This document shows positions 25,902 to 34,645 of a stretch of DNA of 64,000 nt, piece by piece (position 1 is the stretch's first letter; each line of letters starts with the position of its first letter). Position numbers and translations under genes: made by a program. This DNA is from JADGGM01 sp027307005 (lineage in GTDB: Bacteria; Gemmatimonadota; Gemmatimonadetes; Gemmatimonadales; Gemmatimonadaceae): the NCBI GenBank assembly GCA_035455745.1, contig DATIEP010000088.1:124001-188000 (forward strand), read 5' to 3'. The notes under the pieces were generated by a model. That model had not been told where the DNA came from and did no database searches. It saw only the letters and a program-made list of their open reading frames with translations.

Positions 25902-28366
25902 TGCGCCTCAACCGGATCGCCCTCGCGAACTTCCGCCAGCACGCGGACACCCGGATCGACTTCGACGCCGGGCTGACGGGCATCATCGGGCCTAACGGAT
26001 CGGGCAAGACGACGATCCTCGAGGCGCTCGCGTGGGCGATCTACGGCAACACCGCGGCGCGCGGCACGCGCGAGTCCATCCGCTTCAACCGCGCCGCGCC
26101 CCGCGCCACCGTGCGCGTCGAGCTCGACTTCGAGATGGCCGGCCACCGCTATCGCGTGGTCCGCGGTCTCACCAACGCCGAGCTCTATCTGGACGGCGCG
26201 GCGACGCCGATCGCGAACTCGATCAGCGGCGTGACCGACATCCTCACGCGCAAGTTGGGCATGACGCGCGACGAGTTCTTCAACACGTACTTCACGGGGC
26301 AGAAGGATCTGAGCGTGATGGCGGCGATGAAGCCGACGGAGCGCGGACAGTTCCTCTCGCACGTGCTGGGGTACGAGCGGCTGCGCGATGCCCAGAAATT
26401 GGCGCGCCTGCATCTCACCGAGCTCCGCTCGCAGATCACCGGCATCCAGCAGGGCATGCCGGACGCGGAGCAGGTGGCGAAGCAGCTCGACGACGCGCGC
26501 CGGCGTTTGGCGTCCACGCTTCGCGCCGCGCAGGCGGCGCGAGAGGTGCGGGCGCGCGCGCAGGCGGCGCTCGAGCGTGTGCGGCCGCGGTGGGAGCTCG
26601 TGCAGCGCGAGCGCGACGCGCTCCAGGCCCTGCTCGCCGAGCTGCGCGGCGCGGAGGGAGAGGAAGCGGGTCTCGCCCGGGACGCCGAGCGTCTGGCCCG
26701 GGAGTTAGGCGGAATCGCGTCGGCGAAAGCGGACCGCGAGGCGCTGGCCGCCGAGCTCATTCCGTACGCTGCGCTGCACGCCGAATTCCAGCATCTCGAA
26801 TTGCTGGCGCGCGAGGATGGCAAGCGGCAGTCGCTCGTCGCATCGGGCGCGCTGCTCGAGGACGAATTGGCCAAGCTGCACGAGCGTCGGGCCCGCCTCG
26901 ACACCGCACCGCGTCTCGAGGAAGAGGCAACGGTCGCACTCGAGGAGAAGCGCGCATCGCTCGAGCAGCTGGATGGCCGCGTGGAGGCGCGCCGTACCGA
27001 ATGGGTGCGGGACCGTCAGGAAGCGGAGACCAAGCGCCAGGCGTTGCGCGAGCAGTTCGCTGAGCTCAAGCAACAGCGCGACCGGCTTGCCGCGGCCGGA
27101 GAAGACGGGGCGTGCCCCACGTGTGCGCGCCCGCTCAAGGGCACGCTGCGTCTCGTGCTCGAGCTGCTCGACGGTCAGCTCGAGACGGTGATGGTCGACG
27201 GCAATTACTACAAAGGTCGGATGGAGCAGCTGCTCGAGATGCCGCCCGATCTCCGGGAGATGGACGAGCAGCGTCGCGCGGCGGCCGAGGAGGTGAAGGC
27301 GCTCGAGCGGCGGCTGTTCAAGGTGCAGCACGCGGTGCAGGAGTTGGCGCAGTTAGGCGGGGAGATCTCGGCCAAGAGCGATCGCATTGCCGCGCTCCGC
27401 AGCGAGCTCGAGACCATCCCCGCCGGTTACGATGCCGCGCGCCATGGCGTCGTGCGCCGCGAGCTCGATCGCCTGATGCCGCTCGATGCCAAAGCGACGC
27501 GGCTCGGCGCGCAGATCGAGCGGGAGCCGGCGTTGCTGCGCGAGCGCGCGCAGCTGCACGATGCCGAAGCGGCCTTGCGCGCGCGCATCTCTGATCTCCG
27601 GGCGCGGCAGGCGGCGCTCACGGTGTCCGGGCACCAGTACGCGGCACTGCGCGACGAGCATGCCAAGGCCGCCTCCGACGTGCACGCGGCCGAGCTCGCG
27701 GCCGCGACGGCCGAGAGCGAGCTCGCGTCGGCGGAGGCGACGGAGGCGCAGGCCAGGCACGCGGCGGCGGAGCTCGAGGAGCGGAAGCGGTTGTTAGGCG
27801 AGCTCAACGTGCGCCGCCGCCTGCACGAGGAGCTCGACCGCGCGTACACCGATCTCCGCAATTCCCTCAACTTCCAACTGCGTCCCGAGCTGTCCGAGTT
27901 GGCGAGCGGGTTCCTCGATGACCTCACGGCCGGCCGGTACACGGAGCTCGAGCTGGACGATCAGTACAACATCGTCGTGCTCGAGGATGGCGTCGCCAAG
28001 CCGGTGATCTCGGGCGGCGAGGAGGACCTGGCCAATCTGGTGCTTCGGCTGGCGATCTCGCAGATGATCGCCGAGCGTTCGGGGCAGCCGTTCTCGCTGC
28101 TCGTGCTCGACGAGATTTTCGGTTCGCTCGACGACGCGCACCGCACGAGCGTCCTCGAGCTGCTGCGCGGCCTGCACGACCGGTTCGAGCAGGTGATTCT
28201 CATCACGCATATCGAGTCGGTGCGCGACATGCTCGACCAGGTGGTGACGGTGCGCTACGATGCGGCGACGGGCGCGTCGGTCACGAAGCGCGACGACCGG
28301 CCGGTGCCTAACGGCGACGGCCTGGCCGGCGCGCCGGAGCTCGCCGCCGCGGGAGCGGCGGACTGA
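25901..28366 (+). CDS. sbcC: SbcC/Rad50-like ATPase
   Basis: An 821-aa SMC-like ATPase. Walker A is GIIGPNGSGKTTILEAL near residue 35. Two long coiled-coil arms flank a zinc hook CPTC (C405-C408). The C-terminal lobe has the signature ISGGEEDLANLVLRLAIS and Walker B LLVLDEIFGSLDD. It is shorter than the E. coli protein, closer to archaeal or bacterial Rad50-like lengths. GTG 25901 fits the family N-terminus (VRLNRIALANFRQH). It forms a three-gene operon with sbcD and a GNAT gene. Confidence 0.93.
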   Translation: MRLNRIALANFRQHADTRIDFDAGLTGIIGPNGSGKTTILEALAWAIYGNTAARGTRESIRFNRAAPRATVRVELDFEMAGHRYRVVRGLTNAELYLDGAATPIANSISGVTDILTRKLGMTRDEFFNTYFTGQKDLSVMAAMKPTERGQFLSHVLGYERLRDAQKLARLHLTELRSQITGIQQGMPDAEQVAKQLDDARRRLASTLRAAQAAREVRARAQAALERVRPRWELVQRERDALQALLAELRGAEGEEAGLARDAERLARELGGIASAKADREALAAELIPYAALHAEFQHLELLAREDGKRQSLVASGALLEDELAKLHERRARLDTAPRLEEEATVALEEKRASLEQLDGRVEARRTEWVRDRQEAETKRQALREQFAELKQQRDRLAAAGEDGACPTCARPLKGTLRLVLELLDGQLETVMVDGNYYKGRMEQLLEMPPDLREMDEQRRAAAEEVKALERRLFKVQHAVQELAQLGGEISAKSDRIAALRSELETIPAGYDAARHGVVRRELDRLMPLDAKATRLGAQIEREPALLRERAQLHDAEAALRARISDLRARQAALTVSGHQYAALRDEHAKAASDVHAAELAAATAESELASAEATEAQARHAAAELEERKRLLGELNVRRRLHEELDRAYTDLRNSLNFQLRPELSELASGFLDDLTAGRYTELELDDQYNIVVLEDGVAKPVISGGEEDLANLVLRLAISQMIAERSGQPFSLLVLDEIFGSLDDAHRTSVLELLRGLHDRFEQVILITHIESVRDMLDQVVTVRYDAATGASVTKRDDRPVPNGDGLAGAPELAAAGAAD

Positions 28367-29340
28367 TGGCCGTGGCGCGGTCGTGGCGGACGGGCCACCA
28401 TCCCGACGGCCCGCAGCGGGCGCGTGTCGAAGACATCCCGGCGCTCAACCAGGTGTTCAGCGACAGCTTCACGGAGCGCTATCGCCGGGACGGCATGGTG
28501 GGCGTGCGCGTGCCGTACCTGAATCCGCTCATCTGGCGCTACGCGATCGAGGACGCGGGCGCGGGCGCGCTCTTGTGGCGCGATGAGCGCGGCGAGATCG
28601 TGGCGTTCAACGTGGTGCACTGTTCGGGCAGCGAGGGGTGGATGGGCCCGCTGGCGGTTCGGCCCGAGAGCCAGGCGGCCGGAGTGGGGAAGGAGATCGT
28701 GCGGTCGGGCCTCGCGTGGCTCGAGCGGGCGCGCGCGTCCACGGTGGGTCTCGAGACGATGCCGCGGACCATGGACAACATCGGCTTCTACTCGTCGCTG
28801 GGCTTCGTGCCGGGCCGGTTGACGATCACGGTCACGCTGGACGGCGCGCACGCGGAGCACGCGCCGTTGCTGTTAGGCAGAATGGCCACGCGCGACCAGC
28901 ACGAGGCGTTGGGCGAGTGCCGCGCGCTCGTCGACGGATTGCTCCCCGGCTACGATTTCACGCGCGAGCTGGTACTGACGGAAGAGCTGGGCCTGGGCGA
29001 CACGGTGCTGTTCCGTACCGGGAGCCGGTTGACGGGGTTCGCGCTGTGCCATACCGCTCCGTTAGTCGAGGGCCGCTCTCGCGAGGAGGCGCGCGTGCTC
29101 AAGCTCGTGCTCGCGCCCGGCGCCGACCTGGGCGGAACGGTGATCGCGCTCGCCGATTACGCGCGGCGCAGCGGCACGCGCCGCGTGGCGTTCCGCTCGC
29201 AGACCGACTATCTGCACGCCTACCGCACGCTCATCTCGTTAGGCGGACGGGTGCGATGGACCGATCTGCGCATGACGCTGGCCGAGCATCCGGAGCCCGT
29301 GGCGGCGGAAGGCGTGGTGTGGAGCAACTGGGAGATTTGA
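28366..29340 (+). CDS. GNAT-family N-acetyltransferase, two-lobed
   Basis: A 324-aa protein. The first half is a complete GNAT domain with the acetyl-CoA loop MGPLAVRPESQAAGVGKEIV and FYSSLGFVPG. The second half resembles a divergent second GNAT lobe (LRLASRRVAF-type strands such as VIALADYARRSGTRRVAFRS) without a clear CoA loop. ATG 28366 overlaps the sbcC stop as TGATG, so it belongs to the sbcDC operon. The substrate is unknown; a role with the nuclease is only suggested by position. Confidence 0.85.
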   Translation: MAVARSWRTGHHPDGPQRARVEDIPALNQVFSDSFTERYRRDGMVGVRVPYLNPLIWRYAIEDAGAGALLWRDERGEIVAFNVVHCSGSEGWMGPLAVRPESQAAGVGKEIVRSGLAWLERARASTVGLETMPRTMDNIGFYSSLGFVPGRLTITVTLDGAHAEHAPLLLGRMATRDQHEALGECRALVDGLLPGYDFTRELVLTEELGLGDTVLFRTGSRLTGFALCHTAPLVEGRSREEARVLKLVLAPGADLGGTVIALADYARRSGTRRVAFRSQTDYLHAYRTLISLGGRVRWTDLRMTLAEHPEPVAAEGVVWSNWEI

Positions 29341-29341
29341 G

Positions 29342-29360
29342 CCGCCGGGATCGCCGGCGG
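29342..29360. terminator. Hairpin between convergent genes after the sbcDC operon
   Basis: CCGCCGG, 5-base loop, CCGGCGG: a perfect 7-bp stem immediately after the GNAT stop. No T-tract. Confidence 0.5.
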
Positions 29361-29424
29361 TACATGACCAGCCAATGCTCCAGCCTGCGAAAGCGGCGTC
29401 CGTGAGGCGCCCGTCCATGCGCCT

Positions 29425-30438
29425 TCACCACAGCGAATGCCACGCCTCGCGTACCGTGATGCTCCGCAAGTACGTCAGCTCCTCCGGCGCGAAGGGCGCG
29501 GGCGCCAGGCCGAATGTCGTCCACACGCGCATGTCGCCCACCGTGTTGTCGACCGCCAGCAGCTCGAGGAGGCTCGTCGTCACCGGCGGATGCGGCAACA
29601 CGCGCTGCGCGGCGGCGATCAGCGGGTGAAGCAGCGCTACGGGGACGGGAATCAACACCCGCTGCGCGTGCATCGCGAGCAGCACCCGCTCGATCATCTG
29701 CTTGAGCGTCAACGCCGCCGGCCCGCCCACCGGATACGTCTGCCTAACGCTATCGGCGCGCTCGAGCGCGATGCCGATCACCTGTGCCACGTCGTCCACC
29801 GCCACCGGCTGGAATCGCGCCCCGCCGCCGCCCGGCAGCGGATACACCACCGGCGACAGCCGGACCAGTCGCGCGAGCACCGTCACGAACTCGTCTTCCG
29901 GCCCGAAGATCACCGACGGGCGCAGCACCGTCCAATCGAGCTCGCTCGCCACCACCGCGTCCTGCGCCGCGCCCTTGCTGCGCAGGAATCGGTACGGCGA
30001 TGCGCTCGACGCACCGTTCTGCGAGAGGTGCACGAATCGGCGCACGCCCGCTCGGCGCGACGCGTCGAGCAGTGCAATCGTTGCGGCGGCGTTCACATCT
30101 TCGTAGGACTCGTCGCGCCTCTCGATCGCGATCGCCGCGAGATGCACCACCGCATCCACACCATCGACGGCTGCGCGCACCGTGTCGGAGCTGCGCAGAT
30201 CGCCCAACGCGAGGTCGACGGCAATGCCGGCCAATCGCCGATCGGCCTTGGTGGGGCTGCGCACGAGCGCGCGCACCTTCCATCCGCGGCCCGCGAGCTC
30301 GCGGCACGTGTGGGAGCCGACGAGGCCCGCTGCGCCCGTCACGAGCACGACACCCGTGCGCGGCTCCTCCGAGGCTACCGCCTGGGGCGCGGGTTGCGCT
30401 GCTGGACCGCCGGCCGTCGCCATGGGAACGTCCTCCAT
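29425..30438 (-). CDS. NAD(P)-dependent epimerase/NDUFA9-like extended SDR
   Basis: A 337-aa protein with the N-terminal Rossmann motif VLVTGAAGLVGSHTCRELAGRG, followed by DLRSSDTVRAAVDGVDAVVHLAA. It lacks the classical YxxxK; the corresponding region is SPYRFLRSKGAAQDAV (YRFLRSK), as in atypical SDRs related to complex I subunit NDUFA9. WTVLRPSVIFGPEDEF is typical of the group. A Shine-Dalgarno GGAGGTGG lies five bases before ATG 30438. It may bind NAD(P)H as a redox sensor or reductase. It diverges from the permease. Confidence 0.85.
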   Translation of the reverse strand: MEDVPMATAGGPAAQPAPQAVASEEPRTGVVLVTGAAGLVGSHTCRELAGRGWKVRALVRSPTKADRRLAGIAVDLALGDLRSSDTVRAAVDGVDAVVHLAAIAIERRDESYEDVNAAATIALLDASRRAGVRRFVHLSQNGASSASPYRFLRSKGAAQDAVVASELDWTVLRPSVIFGPEDEFVTVLARLVRLSPVVYPLPGGGGARFQPVAVDDVAQVIGIALERADSVRQTYPVGGPAALTLKQMIERVLLAMHAQRVLIPVPVALLHPLIAAAQRVLPHPPVTTSLLELLAVDNTVGDMRVWTTFGLAPAPFAPEELTYLRSITVREAWHSLW

Positions 30439-30458
30439 CGGTCCACCTCCCTCGAATC

Positions 30459-31694
30459 GTGACCAGCGTTCGACTCGCGATCTTCGTCGTCACGTACGTC
30501 CTGATTGCTGCACAGCAAATCCCGGGCGTGCGCTTGAACCGACCGGCGGCATCCCTCCTTGGCGCGGTCGCCATGGTGGTCCTGGGCGGCCTGTCGCCGA
30601 GTGCCGCCTACGCAGCAATCGACATCGACGTCATCGTGTTCCTGCTCGGCGTCCTCCTGCTGGTGGCCTATCTCGAGCTCGGCGGATTTTTCGAGTGGGC
30701 GGCCGTGTGGATTGCACGGCGCTTCCGCTCGCCGCACGCGTTGCTCGCGGGCATCATCGTGGCCAGCGGGCTTTTGTCCGCCATTTTTCTCAACGACACG
30801 GTGTGTCTGGTGTTCGTGCCGCTCGTTCTGGCCGCGCTGGAGCCGCTCGGCACACGTCCGCTGCCCTACCTGTTGGGCATCGCGTTCGCCGCCAACGTGG
30901 GAAGCGCGATGACGGTCACGGGCAATCCGCAGAACATGCTGATCGGCATCTCGAGCGGCATCGCCTACCGCGATTTCCTGGCGCTGCTCGTGCTGCCGTC
31001 GTTAGGCGGACTGGCCATCGTCTACGGCGTCCTGGCGGTGCTGTTTCGTCGCGATCTGGCGCGTCCTTTCCCATCGGTCGCCGCGGCGCCGGCCGGCCGG
31101 CCGATGGATCGCGGGCTCGTCGCCCGCGCACTCGTGTTGTTCGCCGGCGCGCTCGCGGCGTGGCTCGCCGGCCTCTCGCTGCCCGTGGTGGCGATCACGG
31201 CGGGCGCGCTCATGATCGCGATCGGCAACCGCGACCCGGCGGCCGCGTTCGCCAACGTCGAATGGTCGCTGCTGTTGTTCTTCGCGGCGCTGTTCGTGGT
31301 GATGCGCGGGGTGGAGTCGGCGCCGGTGTTCGTGGATCTCACGTCGCGCGCCGCGTCGACGCTGCACGGCGCGCCGTGGCACGACGCCGCGGTGACGAGC
31401 GCTGCGATGACGGCGCTCTCGAACCTCGTGTCCAACGTGCCGGCGGTGATTCTCTGGCGTCCGGTGGTGCCGCATCTGCCTAACGCACGGTTCATCTGGC
31501 TCGTCATGGCGATGAGCTCGACGTTCGCCGGGAACCTCACGCTGCTGGGATCGATGGCCACGCTCATCGTGGCCGAGCGCGCCGCGGCGCGCGGGGTGAC
31601 GCTGCGATTCGGCGACGTGCTCAAGGCCGGCGTGCCGGTGACGCTCCTAACGCTGGCCTGGGGCGTCGTGATGCTCGTGTGGCTCGCCCACTGA
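30459..31694 (+). CDS. SLC13/ArsB-type anion permease
   Basis: A 411-aa membrane protein with about ten to eleven hydrophobic segments. Characteristic inverted-repeat motifs are SAIFLNDTVCLVFVPLVLA with NVGSAMTVTGNPQNMLIG in the first half, and ALSNLVSNVPAVILW with FAGNLTLLGSMATLIV in the second. This is the ArsB/CitMHS/divalent anion:sodium symporter superfamily; the transported anion is not evident. GTG 30459 starts the first hydrophobic segment. It lies only 20 bases from the start of the divergent SDR gene, so their promoters must overlap the coding starts. Confidence 0.88.
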   Translation: MTSVRLAIFVVTYVLIAAQQIPGVRLNRPAASLLGAVAMVVLGGLSPSAAYAAIDIDVIVFLLGVLLLVAYLELGGFFEWAAVWIARRFRSPHALLAGIIVASGLLSAIFLNDTVCLVFVPLVLAALEPLGTRPLPYLLGIAFAANVGSAMTVTGNPQNMLIGISSGIAYRDFLALLVLPSLGGLAIVYGVLAVLFRRDLARPFPSVAAAPAGRPMDRGLVARALVLFAGALAAWLAGLSLPVVAITAGALMIAIGNRDPAAAFANVEWSLLLFFAALFVVMRGVESAPVFVDLTSRAASTLHGAPWHDAAVTSAAMTALSNLVSNVPAVILWRPVVPHLPNARFIWLVMAMSSTFAGNLTLLGSMATLIVAERAAARGVTLRFGDVLKAGVPVTLLTLAWGVVMLVWLAH

Positions 31695-31716
31695 TCGCAC
31701 GCGGCGCCCGCGCGCG

Positions 31717-31953
31717 CTACGACTTGCGTTGTCGCTCCTCGGCGTCGCGCTTGGCCACGTAGCGTTCCCACGCATCCCAGGTGCCGCCGGCCACAATGCG
31801 CCAGATGAGAATGAACAGACCGAGCGAGAGGAAGAGATGCACCCAGCCCGGTCCGGAAAATGCGAACACCATCACAGCCCAGAACACGAGCATTGCGATC
31901 GCGACGGGATACGCCGCAACGTACAGCAATCGTTTCTTCTCGACGGTCGTCAT
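31717..31953 (-). CDS. Small two-helix membrane protein
   Basis: A 78-aa protein with two hydrophobic segments (AAYPVAIAMLVFWAVMVFAF and HLFLSLGLFILIWRIVAG) and a charged C-terminus AKRDAEERQRKS. I do not recognise a family. It converges on the anion permease and starts just upstream of the candidate small-RNA promoter on the other strand. Confidence 0.7.
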   Translation of the reverse strand: MTTVEKKRLLYVAAYPVAIAMLVFWAVMVFAFSGPGWVHLFLSLGLFILIWRIVAGGTWDAWERYVAKRDAEERQRKS

Positions 31954-31958
31954 CTGAA

Positions 31959-31987
31959 TTGACTCGCTTCTGAGTGAACGCTACATT
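31959..31987 (+). promoter_or_regulatory. Sigma70-like promoter of a candidate small RNA
   Basis: TTGACT (31959-31964), a 17-base spacer, TACATT (31982-31987). Transcription would begin near 31994. No open frame follows before the terminator at 32156-32183. Confidence 0.65.
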
Positions 31988-31993
31988 CCGATC

Positions 31994-32183
31994 GGCAATG
32001 GGACGAAGAGCTCACATTTTTGAGCCAACAAGTCTCTCGGGTGGGTTCGATAAGCTTTGTTTGACGTCATGCCCCAGTGCGGGGAAGGCGAAAGGCAGGG
32101 TGAGGACCTCATACATTCGACGGGGCTTCAAAAAACCTCTTCGTTCCAACTTCTCGAGCCCCACTCCGGTGGGGCTCTTTTTT
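31994..32183 (+). ncRNA. Candidate structured small RNA, about 190 nt
   Basis: A promoter at 31959-31987 and a strong intrinsic terminator at 32156-32183 bound a 190-base segment with no credible protein. Within it, 31999-32010 pairs with 32137-32148 (12 bp with one G-U), closing nearly the whole RNA. Inside are a hairpin at 32010-32025 (GCTCA/TGAGC) and a CCCC/GGGG hairpin around 32072-32084. Size, a long closing stem and a separate 3' terminator recall 6S RNA. I cannot match 6S, SRP, RNase P or tmRNA signature bases, so the class is left open. Confidence 0.6.
32156..32183 (+). terminator. Rho-independent terminator
   Basis: GAGCCCCAC and its complement form a perfect 9-bp stem with a TCCG tetraloop, followed by six T residues (32178-32183). 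The T-tract is on the plus strand, so it ends plus-strand transcription, not the exchanger gene. Confidence 0.9.
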
Positions 32184-32220
32184 GTTCCGGATGTACCCGC
32201 TGTGTCGCAGCGTTTCCGTG

Positions 32221-33441
32221 TTACGACGCGATCCCTTCCACCCGACGCCGCCCGCGGATGAGCTCCCAGAAGATGCGCGGCGCCGTCGGACGCTTCCAGA
32301 TCCAGGAGCCGAGCATCGCGAGCGCCCACAGGGCATACACCAGAGCCACCTCTTCGCGCCATTCGGCAACCAGGAACTGCACCAGCCACAGGACGAAGAG
32401 ACCGGTCGCGTCCCACCAGTGCAGACGCATGCGCGACAACAGGAGCGCCGCCACCGCGCTCTGAACGATCGTGAGCAGGATTTCCATCCGCTGCGTCTGG
32501 TCGAGCGGCAGCGCGTGCAGCCCGCCGCGCGCAAACGAGAACACGATGGGAATCGTCGCCGCGAGCACGGTCCACTGATTGACGTTGCTGGACACCATGT
32601 TCATGAGCGCCATGGGCGCCGTGCGCACGCGCTTCGCCCAGTGGAACGCCGACACCTTTTCGGGGAACTCGCTGAGGAACGGCGCCACCCACTGCACGAA
32701 GACGAACTCGCTCACGCCGAACGTCGCCGCCACCGCCAGCATCGAATTGAGGAACGGATGCGCGGTGAAATAGATGAGGGCGCCGCCTAACACAAACAGC
32801 GCGCCGATGGTGACCGGCTGCCACACGCCCGGCCGCGAGTATGCCCAACGCGATACGGCCGACGCCTGATCGAGCGACTCTTCACTCTTGGGAGGAAACC
32901 GCCACAGGATCGCGAGGTACACCACGTACATGGCCACCAGCACCACCGCATCCACGATGCTGATCGACGCCTTGTGCCAGATCCACAGGAAGTACACGAG
33001 CGGGGGAACCGTCGCGATGACTTCCACCGAGTGCTCGTCGTGCAGATGGATCGGTTGGAACGCGCGCCCGTGTTTTCGCCGGCCCAACGCGGCCACGAAA
33101 TAGATGAGCGGCCACCCGACGCCGATGAGCAGGCGCACGGCGCCGGTAAAATTCGCGATCGCCAGATGCGACTTGCAACCGGCCGGCGTCGCGGCGACGA
33201 AGCAGCTCACGGGATCGTGGCCCGCTTGCCATGCGATCACGGCTTCGACCGCGAGCTCGGGCAGCGTCTGGATCCACGCGAGGATGGCGAGGGCGAGCCC
33301 CTGCGCGATGAGGAATTGCGCTGCCTCGGCCGCCCAGGCGACGAGGAACGCGCTGAGCAGCATGCTCGGGAACGTCCATGCTGCCGACCACGCTGCGCTG
33401 CTGACGGTCGCCGCCGTCGCCAGAACGACCTTGACTTTCAA
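32221..33441 (-). CDS. Sodium/calcium (cation/proton) exchanger-like membrane protein
   Basis: A 406-aa membrane protein with about ten or more hydrophobic segments. Two inverted alpha-repeat-like segments are visible: LPELAVEAVIAWQAG with NFTGAVRLLIGVGW in the first half, and FLSEFPEKVSAFHWAKRV with APMALMNMVSSNVNQW in the second. This is the layout of the CaCA superfamily; the ion is unknown. The longest reading starts at TTG 33441. ATG 33363 (MLLSAFLVAWAAEAAQF) is a real alternative that would drop one short hydrophobic stretch. Confidence 0.78.
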   Translation of the reverse strand: MKVKVVLATAATVSSAAWSAAWTFPSMLLSAFLVAWAAEAAQFLIAQGLALAILAWIQTLPELAVEAVIAWQAGHDPVSCFVAATPAGCKSHLAIANFTGAVRLLIGVGWPLIYFVAALGRRKHGRAFQPIHLHDEHSVEVIATVPPLVYFLWIWHKASISIVDAVVLVAMYVVYLAILWRFPPKSEESLDQASAVSRWAYSRPGVWQPVTIGALFVLGGALIYFTAHPFLNSMLAVAATFGVSEFVFVQWVAPFLSEFPEKVSAFHWAKRVRTAPMALMNMVSSNVNQWTVLAATIPIVFSFARGGLHALPLDQTQRMEILLTIVQSAVAALLLSRMRLHWWDATGLFVLWLVQFLVAEWREEVALVYALWALAMLGSWIWKRPTAPRIFWELIRGRRRVEGIAS

Positions 33442-33591
33442 CCGCCGCCGTCCGTATTAACAGAAATGCCTCGCTCGCGGGGCGGTTTCATGAGCGGAAC
33501 ATAGACGCGCGGCGCGGTCGGCTCAAGCGGTTCCACGGGAACCCAGGGTCGGCACGCCGCGTTCGTTCGACGCGTCTCATCATCCTTCTCC

Positions 33592-34005
33592 ATGCCACGA
33601 GTCACCGTTACCCGCCGCCTCACGTTCAACGCGGCCCATCGTCTGCACAATCCGGACTTGAGCGACTCGGAAAACCGGTCACTCTTCGGGCCATGCAACA
33701 ACGCCAATTGGCACGGCCACAACTATCGTCTCGATGTCTCGGTCATTGGCGACATCGAAGCGACGTCGGGGTACGTGATGGATCTGAAGAAATTGCGCGA
33801 CGTGGTAGAAGAACATCTCGTCGACAAAATGGATCATCGAAATCTGAACATCGACGTCGATTTCATGCAGGGCATCAACCCGACGGCGGAAAACCTCGTG
33901 GTCGCGTGCTGGAACGTGCTGGCGCCGGTGATGCGTCCGGCGACGCTCACGCGCCTGCGCCTCTGGGAGACCGACAACAATTATGTCGAATACGAAGGGC
34001 AGTAA
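33592..34005 (+). CDS. 6-pyruvoyl-tetrahydropterin synthase (PTPS), eukaryote-like type
   Basis: A 137-aa T-fold enzyme. FNAAHRLHNP supplies a zinc histidine, NWHGHNY the other two, and LFGPCNNAN the catalytic cysteine. The spacing C-N-N-x-N-x-H-G-H-N-Y is that of animal PTPS rather than the shorter QueD pattern. KMDHRNLNID carries the catalytic Asp-His, and TAENLV a substrate glutamate. It should convert dihydroneopterin triphosphate to 6-pyruvoyl-tetrahydropterin. It overlaps folE by 23 bases. Confidence 0.92.
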   Translation: MPRVTVTRRLTFNAAHRLHNPDLSDSENRSLFGPCNNANWHGHNYRLDVSVIGDIEATSGYVMDLKKLRDVVEEHLVDKMDHRNLNIDVDFMQGINPTAENLVVACWNVLAPVMRPATLTRLRLWETDNNYVEYEGQ

Positions 34006-34645
34006 AGCGCCGCGTCTGGATGGCCGCGTGAGCCGCGCGTTGCTCGAGGCGGATGACGACCACGCACCGGAGCATGCCCCGGAGCTCGAGTCGATCGTGC
34101 ACCGCCTGCTGCAGCTGATCGGCGAGGATCCCGACCGTGAAGGACTGCTCAAAACGCCGCTGCGCGTCGCGAAGTCGCTCACGTGGCTCACGCGCGGCTA
34201 CGAGATGGACGTGCACGAAGTGGTGAACAACGCGGTGTTCGAGGAGCCGCATTCGAGCATGGTGATGGTGCGCGACATCGAGTTGTACTCGCTGTGCGAG
34301 CACCACATGCTGCCGTTCTTCGGGAAGGCGCACATCGCCTACATCCCGGACAACAAGATCGTCGGCCTGTCCAAGCTGCCGCGCATCGTCGAGGTGTTCG
34401 CGCGCCGGCTGCAGGTGCAGGAACGCCTAACGGAAGAAATCGCCCAGGCCATCCAGGATGTGCTCAACCCGAAGGGCGTGGGTGTGGTGATCGAGGCGTA
34501 TCATCTGTGCATGATGATGCGCGGCGTGCAGAAACAGAACTCGCAGACGGTGACGTCGGCGGTGCGGGGCATCTTCCGCAACGACGCGCGCACGCGCGAG
34601 GAGTTCTTGTACCTGGCGCACGGCCGCACGCCGCCGGTCCGGTGA
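33983..34645 (+). CDS. folE: GTP cyclohydrolase I
   Basis: A 220-aa zinc enzyme that makes dihydroneopterin triphosphate from GTP. LYSLCEHHMLPFFGKAHIAY holds the zinc cysteine and catalytic histidines, GLSKLPRIVEVFARRLQVQE the substrate loop, and HLCMMMRGV the second cysteine, so it is the zinc-dependent FolE1A form. The N-terminus has a charged extension of about 30 residues. It lies between PTPS (overlap) and an SDR (GTGA overlap), which points to pterin cofactor synthesis beyond folate. Confidence 0.96.
   Translation: MSNTKGSKAPRLDGRVSRALLEADDDHAPEHAPELESIVHRLLQLIGEDPDREGLLKTPLRVAKSLTWLTRGYEMDVHEVVNNAVFEEPHSSMVMVRDIELYSLCEHHMLPFFGKAHIAYIPDNKIVGLSKLPRIVEVFARRLQVQERLTEEIAQAIQDVLNPKGVGVVIEAYHLCMMMRGVQKQNSQTVTSAVRGIFRNDARTREEFLYLAHGRTPPVR

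Noticed and set aside
32041..32070. tRNA or tmRNA because of GGGTTCGA and CATTCGACGGGGC words
   Set aside because: No acceptor stem or anticodon arm can be built around the T-loop-like word, and there is no tag reading frame or CCA-proximal stem; the segment fits the small-RNA candidate better.
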